Positions 42,499 through 51,775 of a stretch of DNA of 64,000 nt are shown here, piece after piece. Source of the stretch: an uncultured Flavobacteriales bacterium (GTDB taxonomy: Bacteria; Bacteroidota; Bacteroidia; Flavobacteriales_E; Vicingaceae); NCBI GenBank assembly GCA_937901255.1, contig CALCHN010000066.1:39237-103236 (forward strand), given 5' to 3'. Made by a program: the position numbers and the translations under genes. The notes beneath the pieces were generated by a model. It ran no database searches. It was not told where the DNA came from and saw only the letters and a list, made by a program, of their open reading frames with translations. Positions within the stretch are counted from its first letter, which is position 1. The number at the start of each line of letters is the position of its first letter.

Positions 42499-43188
42499 TT
42501 ATATTTCTGCTGTTTTATTTTCCCAAGGGAAAGTGTTTTTATCAGATTTTACATTAATAAATTGACAAAATTTTTGGTAAGCATTCGGTTCAGATAAATT
42601 AATCACTAATAAATCATTGGGTCTGTCTTTAAAATAATCTTTTATTTTCTGATTGCGTTTTTCATAATAAGTTATCAGTTTCTGTTGATCATAAGGAGTA
42701 TCATTATCTGAAAGTCCATATACGTGTTGTCTTATTTTATAAACCCATTCTTTGGAAACATAGTCAATTTTTTTTACTTCTTCCCAGGATACTATTTTTG
42801 AATCTCCAAAACGTTTTGCATGAAATTTTGTTAACGATTGATACCATTGCTCGGATGAGTCTCTAACGGTTAAAATAAATTTGCTGTTGGGGAAATGTAT
42901 ATCTAACAATTTATAGGTATCTAAGAAGCTAAAAGGTACGTCTTGAAAAACTTCAGCGGTTTTACAGTAATTTAATAAAGGTTGATAATTTTCTGCTATA
43001 CATTCTAGAGAAAGCAACTCTGCTTTTCGTTGATTACCAACTATGAAGCCTAATTCTTTAAAAGCTTTTTCAAGCGAAGTAGTACCTGTTTTGTTCGCTC
43101 CGATACAGAAAAATTTGGTTTTATTTTTAACCTTATTTTTTTGTAAATCCTTTTTAATTTTAGATTTTATTTTTTTTAATAGACTCAT
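42499..43188 (-). CDS. Sulfotransferase family protein
   Basis: A 229-residue protein. FFCIGANKTGTTSLEKAF near 27-44 is the P-loop-like 5'-phosphosulfate-binding motif, and SKFILTVRDSSEQWYQSL near 98-115 holds the 3'-phosphate-binding Arg and Ser. It would sulfate the polysaccharide using PAPS. The family is also used for eukaryote-like carbohydrate sulfotransferases. It overlaps the flippase gene by four bases. PAPS synthesis genes are not in the window. Confidence 0.8.
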   Translation of the reverse strand: MSLLKKIKSKIKKDLQKNKVKNKTKFFCIGANKTGTTSLEKAFKELGFIVGNQRKAELLSLECIAENYQPLLNYCKTAEVFQDVPFSFLDTYKLLDIHFPNSKFILTVRDSSEQWYQSLTKFHAKRFGDSKIVSWEEVKKIDYVSKEWVYKIRQHVYGLSDNDTPYDQQKLITYYEKRNQKIKDYFKDRPNDLLVINLSEPNAYQKFCQFINVKSDKNTFPWENKTAEI

Positions 43189-44624
43189 TTCTTTTTCAAA
43201 AGTATAGATTTCAACTCAAAATAGGGTGCCAATTTAAATAATAAGGTTAATAAAAAATAACAAATAATACCTAATGTAATTCCCGATAATAAACGAATTA
43301 AATCATGATAATTTATCAAAAAAACTTTATCAATAAAGTAGATTAAAACTGTTGGAATAAAGCTAATAACTAAAATTAATGAAATGTCTTTTATTTGTTC
43401 AAACACATTGTAATTAATTAATTTGCCAGTAAAATACCCATTAAAAAATAAACCAACTATGGATATAAACAATTGACCAAATAAGAGTCCATAGATTCCC
43501 CAATTTATAGCAACAATAACTACAGTTAGGATTAATATTTTTTTTATAATTGATAGTTTTAAATATAAATCACTTTTTCCTTTTACAGTTAAAATATTTA
43601 AATTGTATGCGTTTATAGGGTGAAGGATTCCGGCAATACATAAAAATTGGAAGTAAGGAACAGCGGTCAACCATTTTTCGGTTAATAAAAAACGGAATAA
43701 AGGTGTGGCTAATACAGCCATAAAGAGTAATGTTGGAGCTACCAAAAAAATGGACATTTGCATCACTTTTTTATAAGCATTTTTTAATCTTTCATCATCG
43801 TCTTGTATTTTACTAAACAAAGGAAAAGTAACTTTGTTTAATATATTTCCTAAGCTTTTTATAGGTAATTGACGAAAAGTATTGGCCCTGTTATAGAAAC
43901 CAACTTGCATAGGATCGAAAAATTTACCAATTACAATGGTATAAATATCTTTAAAAAGCGTATCCACAACTCCAGCAATGGTCATTTTATAACCAAACTT
44001 AAAGTGTTGTTTTATTTTTTCGGTTTTAAAACGTAAGAGCGGTTTCCAAGGTGAATACCACCAAAGTTGAATGGTATGAACGGTTTCTTTAATAATGGCA
44101 CTCCATACCAAACTCCAAACACCAAAGTTATTAAGTGCCAAGAGAATTCCAGTAACACCACTAATAATTAAGGATGGAATAGAAATGATAGTAAGTTGCT
44201 TAAAATTCATTGCTTTATTTAAACGAGTGTTTTGCACTACAGATAAGGAGCTAATAACAAAAGTTAGAGAATAAATTCGAGCAATGTTTGTTAATGGTGG
44301 TTGGTTATAAAAATCGGCAATAAAAGGAGCAGTAAAATAAACAATACAATAAACCAAGAGGCTTATTACTAAATTAAAATAAAATACGGTTGAATAATCA
44401 TCATCATCTACCTCTTTGGTTCTTATTAAAGAAAGACTAAGCCCACTATTAACTAAGGTATTACCAATAGCAATAAAAACACCTAATAAAGCAATTAAAC
44501 CAAATTCTTTAGGTAATAAAATTCGGGCTAAAACTACAGAAATAATAAAACCAATCCCTTGTGTACTCATTTGCTGGATAAAGGTCCAGTACATTCCGGA
44601 TAAAGCACTTTTTCTGAGAGACAT
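43185..44624 (-). CDS. Lipopolysaccharide/polysaccharide flippase (Wzx/MOP superfamily)
   Basis: A 479-residue membrane protein with about 12-14 helices. The N-terminus RKSALSGMYWTFIQQMSTQG and VLARILLPKEFGLIALLGVF are typical of the polysaccharide synthase/MOP-exporter family (WzxC-like). It flips the lipid-linked repeat unit to the periplasm for Wzy/Wzc-dependent assembly. It is encoded second in the operon after the Wzc-like kinase and overlaps the sulfotransferase start. Confidence 0.87.
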   Translation of the reverse strand: MSLRKSALSGMYWTFIQQMSTQGIGFIISVVLARILLPKEFGLIALLGVFIAIGNTLVNSGLSLSLIRTKEVDDDDYSTVFYFNLVISLLVYCIVYFTAPFIADFYNQPPLTNIARIYSLTFVISSLSVVQNTRLNKAMNFKQLTIISIPSLIISGVTGILLALNNFGVWSLVWSAIIKETVHTIQLWWYSPWKPLLRFKTEKIKQHFKFGYKMTIAGVVDTLFKDIYTIVIGKFFDPMQVGFYNRANTFRQLPIKSLGNILNKVTFPLFSKIQDDDERLKNAYKKVMQMSIFLVAPTLLFMAVLATPLFRFLLTEKWLTAVPYFQFLCIAGILHPINAYNLNILTVKGKSDLYLKLSIIKKILILTVVIVAINWGIYGLLFGQLFISIVGLFFNGYFTGKLINYNVFEQIKDISLILVISFIPTVLIYFIDKVFLINYHDLIRLLSGITLGIICYFLLTLLFKLAPYFELKSILLKKK

Positions 44625-44651
44625 GGCTTTTTTATGTATTGTATCGTTAAA

Positions 44652-47057
44652 CTATGATTTTAGTTTAAATTTATTAATAAAGCTACTTTTTTTAGCTGGT
44701 TGGTCATCACTGTAATAACCACCATAACCACCATAACCACCATAACCACCATAACCGTAGCCATAACCATAACTATATCCATAGCCATATCCTAATCGTT
44801 GTTCTTTTAAATCGTTTACAACAATACCAAGGTTAGTAATTTTTTTAGTGGTATATAAATCATCTATGAGTTCTAAATGGTTTTTATAAGTATAAAATTG
44901 CCTTACAACATATAAGTTAACATCTGTGTATTGAGATAAAATCATAGCGTCAGAAACTAACCCAATAGGAGGTGTATCAATAATAATAACATCGTAATTA
45001 ATGTTGGCTTCATCAATAAACATTTTCATTCTGTCGGTTTCTATTAGTTCAGATGGGTTAGGAGGTACAGGTCCCGAAGATACTACATGAAAGTGTTCAA
45101 AATTAGTTGGTTGAATAACTTCATTAAAAGTAGCCGAACTAATTAAGTAATTAGATAAACCAACATTATTTTTTAAGTTAAAGTCGTTAAAAATTTTAGG
45201 ACGTCTTAAATCAGCACCAATTAATAAAGTTTTTTTACCCGACATGGCATAAGCGTGTGCTAAATTGATGGAGCAAAAAGTTTTTCCTTCACCACTAATA
45301 GAGGAGGTAATTAAAATACAAAATGATTTTTTTTCTTTTGTTAAGTAGTTAATATTGGTTCTTATCGTTCTAAAAGATTCAGCTACAATAGATTTTGGAT
45401 TGTTGGCTAAAACCAAATTTCCAGGTTGTTTTAAATGTCCAATACTTCCTAAAATGGGGATAGAAGTAGTGTTTTCAATATCACTTTTTTCAATAATTTT
45501 ATTACTGGTTAAAAATAGGATGAGAATTAATAAAAATGGTAAAGAGAAAGCTAGCCCAAAATTTAATAAGTAAAAGTTCATATTAAACGGACCTACAAAA
45601 GAAACTGTATATTCGCTAGCAGGTTCTAAAATTTTAGCTTTCGGTATATTGGATGCTTGCGCTATAGAAGCTTCACTTCTTTTTTCTAATAAATAATTGT
45701 AAAAATCATTATTGAGTTTATAAATTCGTTGAATTCTAACATGTTCAGATTCGGCTATGGGTAATTGATCAAGTTTGTTTTCATTAAGCCCTAGTTCTTC
45801 AGAAAGTTGTTCAATATCAAAATTGATTTTATTAAGTCGAGAATTTAAGTTTTCAATTAAAATGTTTTTTTTCATATCAATTTGGAGTAACAATTTGTTA
45901 AAAGTTAAACTACTATCAATAACTGATAATCTAAGTGCAGCTTTTCGGGCATATAAATCAGATAAATCAGAAATAATTTTATGTACAGGGTCTTGTATGG
46001 TTATCCCTAAAATGGGTGGGATTAATACTTGATCTAAATCTTCGTTTAATTTTAAAAATTCTAGAGTAGATTCATAATACTTTTTTTGAAACTTGGCTTC
46101 AATAAGTTGTTTTTCTATTTCAGTAGAATTTGGAATTAGTTTGGTAGTGTTTATTTCTAATTTATCATCATTTACAGTTAGTTTAAAGTTTTCTAACTTA
46201 TTTTCAATTTTTATTAAAGTATCGGCTACTTCTTTAAGTTGTTCGTTAATAAAAACAAGGGTACTGCTAGAGGTTTCGTTATTTTCTTCAATGCCATTAA
46301 ATATGTATATTCTCATAATCATATTTAAGTAGTCAACTTCTTTTTCAATGGTAGAACTACCAGCAGAAAGCCTTAGAATAGATGATTCGGCAGGGTCAGT
46401 TTCAACGTAAAAACTGTTTTGTTTAACTTTAGCAAGTGAGTATAAATCGTTTATTTTAAAAGCGTATAAATCATTTATGTCTTTAGAGATAAATTCATCC
46501 GTTAATTCAATTTCAAGTTTAACTTTTGGGAAATTAATTTTTTGTCCCACCATATAGGTTTTTGCAGACTCAATATCTTCTTTATTAGTTGATAAATGGA
46601 AATGATTTTTATCTTTAAATTTTAAAAAATATGTTGGTACACCTTGGTAGTGAATTGTGGTGTCAATAACAACCTTAAAAGGAGAAGCAGTATATAATTC
46701 AGTGGTTTTAATGTTGCCAATTTTGTAGTAAAAAACATCATAAGGAAGAGCATCAACTACCCTGTAATTTAATGAGAAGGACTGCAATAAACCAATTTCA
46801 TTAGAAAGCCGGCTTCTATTACTTACTAATTCCATTCCCTTTATAAAAGATTCTTCTGTCCAAGCAGAATATTCATCTTTTAATAAGATTTTTCCGTAAG
46901 TGTTGTATTGAGGTACGCTATAACGTATTTGATAAAAACTAACAATGCCAGCAATAATGAAAGCAAAAAGAAATAAAAACCATTTTTTGATTAGCCTAGC
47001 ACCAAAAGCTTTTAGATCAAAGCTTTCTATTATATTTTGTTGTTCTTTGTTGTTCAT
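44652..47057 (-). CDS. wzc: Polysaccharide co-polymerase / tyrosine autokinase (Wzc-type)
   Basis: An 801-residue inner-membrane protein. It has a membrane helix near 30-48, a long periplasmic Wzz-like coiled-coil domain, a second helix near 515-535, and a cytoplasmic BY-kinase domain. That domain has Walker A SSISGEGKT near 583-591, Walker A' LIGADLRRP near 612-620 and Walker B DVIIIDTPP near 690. The C-terminus is a Gly-Tyr-rich tail (near 760-790) with many Tyr in GYGYGY and GGY units, the autophosphorylation cluster, encoded by a 9-bp tandem repeat. It controls polymerisation and export of the glycan; a perfect promoter element is 19 bases upstream. Confidence 0.92.
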   Translation of the reverse strand: MNNKEQQNIIESFDLKAFGARLIKKWFLFLFAFIIAGIVSFYQIRYSVPQYNTYGKILLKDEYSAWTEESFIKGMELVSNRSRLSNEIGLLQSFSLNYRVVDALPYDVFYYKIGNIKTTELYTASPFKVVIDTTIHYQGVPTYFLKFKDKNHFHLSTNKEDIESAKTYMVGQKINFPKVKLEIELTDEFISKDINDLYAFKINDLYSLAKVKQNSFYVETDPAESSILRLSAGSSTIEKEVDYLNMIMRIYIFNGIEENNETSSSTLVFINEQLKEVADTLIKIENKLENFKLTVNDDKLEINTTKLIPNSTEIEKQLIEAKFQKKYYESTLEFLKLNEDLDQVLIPPILGITIQDPVHKIISDLSDLYARKAALRLSVIDSSLTFNKLLLQIDMKKNILIENLNSRLNKINFDIEQLSEELGLNENKLDQLPIAESEHVRIQRIYKLNNDFYNYLLEKRSEASIAQASNIPKAKILEPASEYTVSFVGPFNMNFYLLNFGLAFSLPFLLILILFLTSNKIIEKSDIENTTSIPILGSIGHLKQPGNLVLANNPKSIVAESFRTIRTNINYLTKEKKSFCILITSSISGEGKTFCSINLAHAYAMSGKKTLLIGADLRRPKIFNDFNLKNNVGLSNYLISSATFNEVIQPTNFEHFHVVSSGPVPPNPSELIETDRMKMFIDEANINYDVIIIDTPPIGLVSDAMILSQYTDVNLYVVRQFYTYKNHLELIDDLYTTKKITNLGIVVNDLKEQRLGYGYGYSYGYGYGYGGYGGYGGYGGYYSDDQPAKKSSFINKFKLKS
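44714..44790. repeat. 9-bp tandem repeat encoding the Tyr-rich tail of the Wzc-like kinase
   Basis: The unit CCACCATAA (GGTTATGGT-type on the coding strand) recurs four to five times, followed by related CCATAACCG/CCATAACCA units. It encodes repeated Gly-Gly-Tyr and Gly-Tyr. Copy-number change would alter the number of phosphorylatable Tyr without shifting the frame. Confidence 0.75.
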
Positions 47058-47075
47058 AATTTAGTTTACAGCCGA

Positions 47076-47083
47076 CAAAAATA
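47076..47083 (-). promoter_or_regulatory. TAnnTTTG element of the polysaccharide operon
   Basis: On the minus strand TATTTTTG lies 18 bases before the Wzc-like start, exact to consensus. It is 45 bases from the divergent element at 47128. Confidence 0.6.
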
Positions 47084-47127
47084 GTTTTTTATTCGTACTT
47101 AGGTTATTAACTTAGTGTTTAATTAAA

Positions 47128-47135
47128 TATTTTTG
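47128..47135 (+). promoter_or_regulatory. TAnnTTTG element of the exosortase gene
   Basis: TATTTTTG is exact to consensus, 22 bases before the exosortase start at 47158, divergent to the polysaccharide operon. Confidence 0.6.
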
Positions 47136-47157
47136 CAGCATAATATATTTTATAATA

Positions 47158-47682
47158 ATGAAATACAACATTTTCTCAAAACTTTCAAAACAAGATAAAT
47201 TTATATCACTTTTTATACTTAAAGCTATAGGGTTGTATTTATTATGGTATATCCTTTACGATAATTGGTTAGTAAAGGATGGTTTGATAGATAAGTTTTT
47301 AATTAATCATTTGGTTTCTTCAACTGAAATGGTATTGAGTTTTATAGGGTATGAAACTTTTACTTATTCCGATGCTGTTGGTGTTGACGGAACCCATGGT
47401 GTGCTAATAGGAGTGCCCTGTAATGGCTTAGATTTATTTGCATTATTTGCTGGATTTGTTATGATATTTCCGGGAAAAATTAAGTATAAACTTTTTTATA
47501 TTCCCATAGGTATTTTATTTATACATGTAGTAAATATCTTAAGATTAGTAGCGTTGGCATTAGTGGTGGTTTACTCGCCTGATAGTTTACAATTTAATCA
47601 TAAATATACCTTTACAATTATCGTTTACCTTGTGGTGTTTATGATGTGGATAATATGGGTAAAAAAATATTCTCAGAAATAA
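47158..47682 (+). CDS. Exosortase/archaeosortase family protein (Bacteroidota type)
   Basis: A 174-residue polytopic membrane protein with about five or six helices. The three active-site residues of exosortases are visible: Cys88 in GVPCNGLDL, Arg129 in VNILRLVAL and His148 in FNHKYTF. The size is that of the short Bacteroidota exosortases (XrtF/XrtX-like). It is expected to cleave a C-terminal tripartite sorting signal and attach the protein to an anchor. The candidate substrate is the PID-type protein at 51442. It lies next to the polysaccharide cluster, as many exosortases do. Confidence 0.82.
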   Translation: MKYNIFSKLSKQDKFISLFILKAIGLYLLWYILYDNWLVKDGLIDKFLINHLVSSTEMVLSFIGYETFTYSDAVGVDGTHGVLIGVPCNGLDLFALFAGFVMIFPGKIKYKLFYIPIGILFIHVVNILRLVALALVVVYSPDSLQFNHKYTFTIIVYLVVFMMWIIWVKKYSQK

Positions 47683-47686
47683 ATAA

Positions 47687-48169
47687 ATGAATAACTACAA
47701 AAAATATGTTGTATTTGTTTTGTTTGTTATACTAACCTATTTACTAGGTTACCTTAGAGAAGGTGTCTTTATAACTATTAATAGTGTCATAAATCAAGTG
47801 CCATTTCCATACAATAGAGCATATATTACTCCACCTGATTTTTTATACCATTTTAGCCTAAACCAACTAATCCTTTTTAAATGGTTATTGACGCTTTTCT
47901 TTTTTTTGATTTTTTTACTTGTTGCTATAGGAGTTGTTCATTACTTTTTTCGCAACAGAAAGTATAATAAAATTGTTTTAATTGTTTTTGTTACCTTTTT
48001 TGTAATGTCCTTCTTGTTTTATTTGGTAGGTTTTTTATTAAACAAGTTGGAATTTTTTTATCCTATTTCTAGGTTTTTTGCGGGTATTGTACAAGATCCG
48101 TTTCCTATCTACTTATTTCTTGTACTATTCTTCTACACAACTAAAGTGTACAAAGATAAAGTTACATAA
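47687..48169 (+). CDS. Exosortase-associated membrane protein
   Basis: A 160-residue protein with about four hydrophobic segments (near 7-25, 63-87, 97-117 and 137-152) and no soluble domain. It begins 4 bases after the exosortase stop. Bacteroidota exosortase genes are typically followed by a small membrane protein of this size (the XrtF/XrtX-associated families). The function is unknown; the assignment rests mainly on context and topology. Confidence 0.65.
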   Translation: MNNYKKYVVFVLFVILTYLLGYLREGVFITINSVINQVPFPYNRAYITPPDFLYHFSLNQLILFKWLLTLFFFLIFLLVAIGVVHYFFRNRKYNKIVLIVFVTFFVMSFLFYLVGFLLNKLEFFYPISRFFAGIVQDPFPIYLFLVLFFYTTKVYKDKVT

Positions 48170-48282
48170 GAAAACAATTTTAAGGGATTTATGCTTAGTA
48201 TTTTTACTTAATACATATCCGTTTAACTACGTAATTTGATAAAATAATAACATTAAAAATAGTAACTTACAACCTTTTCACT

Positions 48283-48290
48283 TAGATTTG
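48283..48290 (+). promoter_or_regulatory. TAnnTTTG element of the T9SS protein gene
   Basis: TAGATTTG is exact to consensus, 32 bases before the start at 48323. Confidence 0.5.
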
Positions 48291-48322
48291 CGTATTACGT
48301 TTACTAAAAAAACCTCAAGATT

Positions 48323-51300
48323 ATGAAAAAACTTTTTACACTGTTATTATCTATTGCTTCATATTCATTACTTGCACAAACTGGTCCTGCTGGTGTAGGG
48401 AACTCTTCTAATAATTATCTATGGTTGGATGCTACTGACTATTTGTTTACGAATGTAAATAATGATCAAATGTCAGTTTGGGCTGATAAATCTGGTAACG
48501 GTAATGATTTTACTCAAGGATCTTCTAGTTTGCAACCAAGGTTTTATAATTATACTTATCCAACCTTTAGATTTGATGGGTCAAACGATTATATGGTAAG
48601 AGGTAGTATGACAGGAGCAAACTCAAACACACAAACCAGAATAATTGTATCTCAAACTACTGCTACAGGGTTTATCTTTACTTCTGCTTTTTCGGAACAC
48701 AATTCTTTATTAGAAACTTGGTCAGGTGGTGGAGAGTTTAAATCAAGAGTATTTAATTCTTCTAATGTAGCAAGAATGGTAAGTAACCCTCAAACAGGAA
48801 GTCCTCAAATATGGGCATTTGCATGGGATGGACAAAATACTAATCAGATAACAGGATATTCAGACAATAACAATTCAGGCACAACAGGCACTGCACAAAA
48901 CACTGCTTCTGGCAATTGGAGAAATGTATTAGGGGCAAGAACAAATTATTCAAATAATTATAGTGGTGATATTTATGAAATAATTAATTACAATAAAATA
49001 TTAAATAGCGCTGAAAGAAATTTAGTAGATAATTACTTATCAACTAAATATAACATAGCCATTACTAATGATTTTTATACTTATGATGCAGGTCATGGAT
49101 ATGAATTGTTTGGTATAGGACAAGAGGCTGATGGAGCAAATCCTATTGCTCAAGGTACAGGAATTGTTGAATTTTCTAATGCTTCTGCTCTTACAAACGG
49201 TAGTTATTTATTATCAGGTCATAATAACGGATCATTAACACTTACAAATAATGATGTGCCAGCAAGCATAGCTGGTGGATCAAGAGTTAGAAGAGTATGG
49301 CGTTCAGATGTTACAGGGAATGTTGGTACAGTCGATGTAGTTGTAGATGTAACTTCTCTTACACTTGCACCTGGACAATATTATTTATTAGTAGAATCAA
49401 ATAACGGAGTTTTTAATGATGGCGGTGTAATAACTTATGGTCCTTTTGCTGATATAGGAGGTTTGGTAACTTTTTCAGGAGTTACTCTTTCTGCTGGAGA
49501 TTATTATTCAATTGCATCAGGTGCTCAAAATAATATTTTTTCAGTGAAAACAGGTTATTGGGATGTTGCATCGACTTGGAGTTGTAGTTGTGTGCCAGGA
49601 GCTAATGATAATGCAACTGTTACGGCAGGTCATACAGTAACCACCCGATCGGTTGAGTCGGTTCAGGATATAATAGTGGATGGATTACTTAGAACAGATG
49701 CTATTCAAGGATTTGATGTATATGGAGATTATACTATTAATGGTAATGCATTACACAAAGTAATTTCTTTTGTTGGTAGCTCATTGCAAACTATCACAAA
49801 TAATTCAGCAAATACTATTGATTTCAGAAATTTAGTTATTAACAACTTGAATAATGTTTCTATAGCTTCAGGTAATTTTGAAGTGCTTAACTCTGTTAAA
49901 GTTACTACAGGACAGTTACAGAATAATGGTGGAGTATTTACACTTTTGTCTTCATCAACAAGGACAGCCGTTATACAACCAGGAGCTTCTAATGCGTTTA
50001 GCGGTCAGTTTGTAATTAAAAGATATGTTTCTACCAGAAATGCGAATTGGGCAGATTTAAGCTCTCCTGTTCAAACCCAAACTTTAGGGGAGTGGGATTC
50101 CGACCCAACAGGTACCGTTACTGAATTGTTTATGTCTGATGTAAATGGTATTGATGGCCGTGTAGGGAATCCAGGTGATTTTTACTCTGTCTATACCTAT
50201 GATGAAAATGGTCAAGCTTATGTTCCAGTAACTGATACTTTTGTTGTGCTTGATGTAGCTAGAGGTTATGAAATCTGGTTAGGAGATGATTTGAATACCT
50301 TTAATGCTAAAGCATTTGATTCAAGAGGTACTCCCAACTCAGGTAACATAGCTATTCCTGTTGCTAATACATTTAATTTAGTAGGAAATCCATATCAAGC
50401 ATGGATTTCATGGGGCAGCTTAAATAAACCAACACTTTTAAATACGTATTACATATACAATACTAATACTGGTAATTTTGATGCAAAAACATCAGGTTCA
50501 ATTCCTCCTCATCAGGGGTTTTGGGTGGAAAGTGTAGGGGCAGGGACATTAACTTTTTCAGAATCTTCTAAATTATATATAAGTTCAAGTACTTTTTGGA
50601 GAACTACAGGTGATGAAATAGCTTATCCTTCAATAGATGATGAAGAATTTATGAATGTTGGTGAAGAGCCGTATGTTTTTTCAGAAGTTAAGTTAAAAGT
50701 ATCAAGCGAAATTAATACTTATTCACATGAGCTTAAGCTAAGAATGAATAACTTGGCTACCATTAACCATGATTATCATGACGGAACGTATTTACCAAGT
50801 AAATTATTAGAAGCTCCAAGTATTTATAGTTATAGTGCAAATAATAATAAAAAGTTAGTGATTAATTCATTTAATTATAGTGATGAAGTAGTGTTACCTA
50901 TAGCTGTTGAGGTTGGGATTTCTGGAAACTATATTATTGAAGCTATTAATTTTGAGAAGTTAGCTCATGAGTATAAACTAATGGAATTAACCGATACCAA
51001 AACAGGTAAAGTATATGATTTAACTTCAATTAATGAAGTAGAAGTATTGATAGATGAATATGAAACAGGGGAACGTTTTTCGTTAAGATTGTCAAATCAA
51101 GTAACTAATACTGTTAACGGAATGGACCAACAAATAGCTATTTATAAATCTAATGAAGTTACAGTAATCGAGTTTGATGATGTAGAACAAAATTATGTGG
51201 TATCTGTTTATAATGCATTAGGTCAAAAAATTATTGAAGATCAAATGGTAAGTAACACTAATAGATTTGAATTACAAAACTCATCAATTGATAAAGGTTT

Positions 51301-51358
51301 GGTTATCATTAAGGTTAGTTCAAGTAAAGGGGAAAAAGTTAAAAAATTAACTTACTAA
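48323..51358 (+). CDS. Large secreted protein with T9SS type A sorting domain
   Basis: A 1011-residue secreted protein. It begins with a signal peptide (MKKLFTLLLSIASYSLLAQ, cleavage after about 19), followed by a concanavalin/LamG-like domain (about 30-245: WLDATDYLFTN, WADKSGNGNDFTQ, FRFDGSNDYM). The centre holds beta-sandwich segments, and the last ~75 residues form a type A type IX sorting domain ending in VYNALGQKIIEDQ and KVSSSKGEKVKKLTY. It would be exported across the outer membrane and anchored or released at the surface. It sits between the exosortase pair and the PID-type protein. Confidence 0.88.
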   Translation: MKKLFTLLLSIASYSLLAQTGPAGVGNSSNNYLWLDATDYLFTNVNNDQMSVWADKSGNGNDFTQGSSSLQPRFYNYTYPTFRFDGSNDYMVRGSMTGANSNTQTRIIVSQTTATGFIFTSAFSEHNSLLETWSGGGEFKSRVFNSSNVARMVSNPQTGSPQIWAFAWDGQNTNQITGYSDNNNSGTTGTAQNTASGNWRNVLGARTNYSNNYSGDIYEIINYNKILNSAERNLVDNYLSTKYNIAITNDFYTYDAGHGYELFGIGQEADGANPIAQGTGIVEFSNASALTNGSYLLSGHNNGSLTLTNNDVPASIAGGSRVRRVWRSDVTGNVGTVDVVVDVTSLTLAPGQYYLLVESNNGVFNDGGVITYGPFADIGGLVTFSGVTLSAGDYYSIASGAQNNIFSVKTGYWDVASTWSCSCVPGANDNATVTAGHTVTTRSVESVQDIIVDGLLRTDAIQGFDVYGDYTINGNALHKVISFVGSSLQTITNNSANTIDFRNLVINNLNNVSIASGNFEVLNSVKVTTGQLQNNGGVFTLLSSSTRTAVIQPGASNAFSGQFVIKRYVSTRNANWADLSSPVQTQTLGEWDSDPTGTVTELFMSDVNGIDGRVGNPGDFYSVYTYDENGQAYVPVTDTFVVLDVARGYEIWLGDDLNTFNAKAFDSRGTPNSGNIAIPVANTFNLVGNPYQAWISWGSLNKPTLLNTYYIYNTNTGNFDAKTSGSIPPHQGFWVESVGAGTLTFSESSKLYISSSTFWRTTGDEIAYPSIDDEEFMNVGEEPYVFSEVKLKVSSEINTYSHELKLRMNNLATINHDYHDGTYLPSKLLEAPSIYSYSANNNKKLVINSFNYSDEVVLPIAVEVGISGNYIIEAINFEKLAHEYKLMELTDTKTGKVYDLTSINEVEVLIDEYETGERFSLRLSNQVTNTVNGMDQQIAIYKSNEVTVIEFDDVEQNYVVSVYNALGQKIIEDQMVSNTNRFELQNSSIDKGLVIIKVSSSKGEKVKKLTY

Positions 51359-51390
51359 ATACAACCATTTAATACTTTAAAACGTTTTTG

Positions 51391-51420
51391 TTGCAGATAT
51401 TAAATTAAATGGTAAATTTG
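51391..51420 (+). promoter_or_regulatory. Promoter of the PID-type small protein
   Basis: TTG (51391-51393), 19 bases, then TAAATTTG (51413-51420), both exact to the Bacteroidota consensus. The element lies within the longer open frame that starts at 51409, so translation must start downstream, at the ATG at 51442. Confidence 0.7.
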
Positions 51421-51441
51421 CCCCTATTAGAAAATAACCTA

Positions 51442-51672
51442 ATGAGAATAATAAAGTTAGTTTTAATTACAATTGTTTTATTTTTAGCTCTTAGCGGAAT
51501 AGACGTTTTTGCAGCAGGTCCTCCGGGGTCTCCTGGAGGAGGAGGTGGTGGGGATCCTGTATGTTGGCCACCACCTTGTGTGCCAATAGACGGAGGAATC
51601 TCTTATCTATTAGCCATAGGAGCATTATACGGAGGAAAGAAAATTTACGATATATCTAAAAATGCTGAGTAA
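51442..51672 (+). CDS. Small protein with PID-type C-terminal sorting signal, candidate exosortase substrate
   Basis: A 76-residue protein started at 51442. The first ~24 residues are a signal peptide (MRIIKLVLITIVLFLALSG...). A Gly/Pro-rich mature part (GPPGSPGGGGGGDPVCWPPPC) follows. The C-terminus reads VPIDGGISYLL, a short hydrophobic helix and the basic tail GGKKIYDISKNAE, which is the tripartite motif-helix-basic layout of PEP-CTERM-like signals, with PID in place of PEP. A cleaved mature product would be only about 25 residues. It lies 3.8 kb from the exosortase gene with the same orientation. An intrinsic terminator overlaps its stop codon. Confidence 0.75.
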   Translation: MRIIKLVLITIVLFLALSGIDVFAAGPPGSPGGGGGGDPVCWPPPCVPIDGGISYLLAIGALYGGKKIYDISKNAE

Positions 51673-51690
51673 CCCTCAGCTTTTTTGTTT
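51664..51690 (+). terminator. Rho-independent terminator overlapping the PID gene stop
   Basis: GCTGAG (51664-51669), a TAACC loop that contains the TAA stop, and CTCAGC (51675-51680), followed by TTTTTTGTTTT. Confidence 0.85.
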
Positions 51691-51706
51691 TATACAATGT
51701 ATTAAA

Positions 51707-51775
51707 TGTCATTTCGAGAAATGTTTTACGTACTGTTCAAATAGTACTGAAAAACGAAGTCGAGTAATCTTCTTA
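51707..51775. repeat. Dispersed repeat 'TGTCATTTCGAG', copy 1
   Basis: Begins TGTCATTTCGAGAAATG and ends GAAGTCGAGTAATCTTCTTA, with an internal GTACTGTT...AGTAC hairpin. A second copy in the same orientation lies at 59738-59809. The remainder of the 51673-51873 gap shows only a degenerate minus-7 element (TAACTTAG at 51852) before rsmI. Confidence 0.75.
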
